Shown here piece after piece: positions 33,464 to 34,910 of a DNA stretch of 34,910 nt. The stretch's first letter is position 1, and every line of letters starts with the position of its first letter. The notes below the pieces were generated by a model. That model saw only the letters and a list, made by a program, of their open reading frames with translations. It did not search any database and was not told where the DNA came from. The translations under genes were made by a program, and so were the position numbers. This DNA comes from a bacterium (GTDB taxonomy: Bacteria > Bacillota > Clostridia > Lachnospirales > Lachnospiraceae). The stretch covers positions 1 to 34,910 of the forward strand of contig JAUNJY010000043.1 in NCBI GenBank assembly GCA_030535455.1, written 5' to 3'.

Positions 33464-33856
33464 CTATTTCACGCTATTTAATACTGTTGTAATTCTTTGA
33501 AACTCTTGTGTTATTGAATCAAGAACCGCATTATACTTAATCTGGTTCTCTGCATAGTTTGCTTCTTCAACATCAATATCTACGTTATTGCCGTCTGTAC
33601 GGTAACTGTAGCTTGATTGGTCCGTATACACAGTTGGTGTTATCGAATCCAAGTTCATGTTATTCACAGCCTGATCAAGCACCGTGTTCGATTTAAGCGC
33701 AGTTGATAACTGACTTTCAAAGCTCACATCTTGTCTTTTATAGTTCGGCGTACTAACGTTTGCAATATTATTCGCTAAAAGACTATTACGAGTCCAACAA
33801 GCATCTGCCGCTTTGTCTAAAACATTCACATAATTAAATGCACTTGAATTTATCAT
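33464..33856 (-). CDS. flgB: Flagellar basal-body rod protein FlgB
   Basis: First gene of the operon. The 130-residue proximal rod protein has the motif LLANNIANVSTPNYKRQDV, and RTDGNNVDIDVEEANYAEN near the C-terminus, both typical of FlgB. The ATG is preceded by AAAGGG. The region upstream holds the candidate fla/che promoter and is separated from codY by a terminator. Confidence 0.97.
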   Translation of the reverse strand: MINSSAFNYVNVLDKAADACWTRNSLLANNIANVSTPNYKRQDVSFESQLSTALKSNTVLDQAVNNMNLDSITPTVYTDQSSYSYRTDGNNVDIDVEEANYAENQIKYNAVLDSITQEFQRITTVLNSVK

Positions 33857-33900
33857 AAATTACACACCCTTTCTACTATAATTTTATAATATTCTCTGTA

Positions 33901-33906
33901 ATTATA
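33901..33906 (-). promoter_or_regulatory. Candidate -10 box of the fla/che promoter
   Basis: The minus strand has a perfect TATAAT about 45 bases before the flgB ATG, in CTTGTATAATTAC. No good -35 lies 15-18 bases upstream (best TTATTA, three of six), so an activator may be needed or the true promoter may be elsewhere. No SigD-type GCCGAT element was seen. Confidence 0.4.
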
Positions 33907-33930
33907 CAAGCAATTTTTCGATAATAACCG

Positions 33931-33945
33931 ATTATTCTACAAATT
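33931..33945 (-). promoter_or_regulatory. Weak CodY-box-like sequence upstream of flgB
   Basis: The minus-strand 15-mer AATTTGTAGAATAAT matches the CodY consensus AATTTTCWGAAAATT at 11 of 15 positions. It lies 25-40 bases upstream of the candidate -10. In AT-rich DNA such matches are common; the support is mainly contextual, since CodY represses fla/che in B. subtilis and is encoded next door here. Confidence 0.25.
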
Positions 33946-34052
33946 TCCCCATATTTCTCTGTGTTATATTGTCAATATTCGGTATTTTGCATGTCAATTC
34001 GACTAAATCTTGCATATCTCACCATTTTCTTTACTTATTTTTACCATTAATA

Positions 34053-34088
34053 TAAAAAAAAGCCTATAGGACATAAGTCCTATAGGCT
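34053..34088 (-). terminator. Rho-independent terminator of codY
   Basis: A perfect 12-bp stem (AGCCTATAGGAC at 34061-34072 with its complement at 34077-34088) encloses a 4-base loop. On the minus strand it is followed by eight Ts. It lies 28 bases after the codY stop and separates codY from the flagellar genes. Confidence 0.95.
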
Positions 34089-34115
34089 AGCCGATTTTAT
34101 ACTTTTTCTGTTTTA

Positions 34116-34886
34116 CTAATTCTTAAGCTTCTTTAATTCATCAAATACGACATCATTTAGCACTTTGATATAAGTACCCTTCATACCTGATGATCTAGAT
34201 TCTATTACTCCTGCACTTTCAAATTTACGAAGAGCATTTACAATAACCGATCTTGTAATTCCCACACGATCTGCTATCTTGCTGGCAACCAAAATCCCTT
34301 CACTGCCTTCTAACTCATCAAATATATGAGTGATTGCTTCTAATTCAGAAAATGATAATGTGCTAATTGCTGATTTTACAATCTGAATCTTACGATTCTC
34401 TTCCGCATTTTCTTCATTTACTGACCTCATCATTTCAAGTCCAACTACAGTAGTGCCGTATTCACTCAATATAATGTCGTCAATTATGTATTGCGAATCG
34501 CACTTGTATAAAAATAATGTTCCTAATCGTTCTCCTGCAATGTCAATAGGCGTAATTATAGCCTGGTACTTATTTACATCCTGTGTTTCAAACCCTAATG
34601 TCATAAGATTAACATTTTCCTTTGTTGACAATACGTTTAAAAGACGTTCATTCAGCATACTGTCGATATAACCGCCAACGTTGTCCTTAATCAGTTCATG
34701 AATTTCGTCGATATCATCCCTATTTTTGACACCTAACACTTTACCTTTTTTGCTTATAACAAGAATATTAGACTCTAGTATGTCACTTAATATTTCACAT
34801 ATATCATTAAATACAACTTTATGCGAATTATTGTTATGTAGCAACTTATTAATTTTTCTTGTTTTGTCTAGTAATTGTACACTCAT
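34116..34886 (-). CDS. codY: Global transcription regulator CodY
   Basis: CodY senses GTP and branched-chain amino acids and represses nutrient-limitation genes, among them fla/che in B. subtilis. The 256-residue length matches the family (259 in B. subtilis). The N-terminal GAF domain starts at MSVQLLDKTRKINKLL. The C-terminal winged HTH has ASKIADRVGITRSVIVNALR and ends in KFESAGVIESRSSGMKGTYI. The ATG at 34886 follows GGGAGGAT; an in-frame ATG at 34907 lies upstream of that SD and is rejected. The promoter lies beyond the window edge. Confidence 0.97.
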   Translation of the reverse strand: MSVQLLDKTRKINKLLHNNNSHKVVFNDICEILSDILESNILVISKKGKVLGVKNRDDIDEIHELIKDNVGGYIDSMLNERLLNVLSTKENVNLMTLGFETQDVNKYQAIITPIDIAGERLGTLFLYKCDSQYIIDDIILSEYGTTVVGLEMMRSVNEENAEENRKIQIVKSAISTLSFSELEAITHIFDELEGSEGILVASKIADRVGITRSVIVNALRKFESAGVIESRSSGMKGTYIKVLNDVVFDELKKLKN

Positions 34887-34910
34887 TACAATCCTCCCGC
34901 ACTGCAAGAT

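Overview
The window comes from a low-GC, Gram-positive, flagellated bacterium. Gene order and family composition (CodY upstream of flgB, FliY-type switch protein, CheC/CheD adaptation, FapA/DUF342 and DUF6115 genes at the operon tail) point to class Clostridia, most like Lachnospiraceae. This placement is an inference from gene content; no marker gene was searched. Every convincing gene is on the minus strand, so transcription runs from high to low coordinates.

Right end (34910 to 33857): codY has its own near-perfect rho-independent terminator, followed by an AT-rich leader that should hold the start of the fla/che operon. The same codY-flgB adjacency occurs in Bacillus subtilis, where CodY represses fla/che. 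From 33856 to 483 runs one almost gap-free gene series. Structural genes come first: flgB, flgC, fliE, fliF, fliG, fliH, fliI, fliJ, a MotE/MgtE_N-like gene, fliK, flgD, a TIGR02530-type gene and flgE. The stator and switch follow: motA, motB, fliL, fliM, fliY and cheY. Then come the export gate (fliO, fliP, fliQ, fliR, flhB, flhA), the placement pair flhF/flhG, and a YcgR-like PilZ protein. Chemotaxis is next: a receiver-less cheB, cheA, cheW, cheC, cheD. Then a small membrane protein and a FliA/SigD-type sigma factor. The tail is a poorly characterised cluster: FapA, a small charged protein, a membrane-anchored DUF6115-type protein, and a membrane protein with only the LysM-like part of MltG. 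A hairpin with a U-tract ends the series 10 nt after the last stop codon.

Together these genes can build the MS ring, rod, hook, export apparatus, C ring and stators, and supply the signalling core for CheY. The sigma factor is placed to switch on late genes (filament, hook-associated proteins, flgM, receptors), none of which is in the window.

Left end (1 to 429) has no convincing gene. It holds three copies of a short repeat bounded by TGGGCA/TGCCCA and, near the edge, a sequence resembling an IS3-family terminus.

The best candidates for something new are the tail cluster, the 190-nt structured fliH-fliI leader with a plausible internal promoter, the exact 20-bp-phased decamer repeat ahead of fliM, the receiver-less CheB, a Na+-type-looking stator pair, and the left-end repeat array. 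No wholly unknown multi-gene system is evident.
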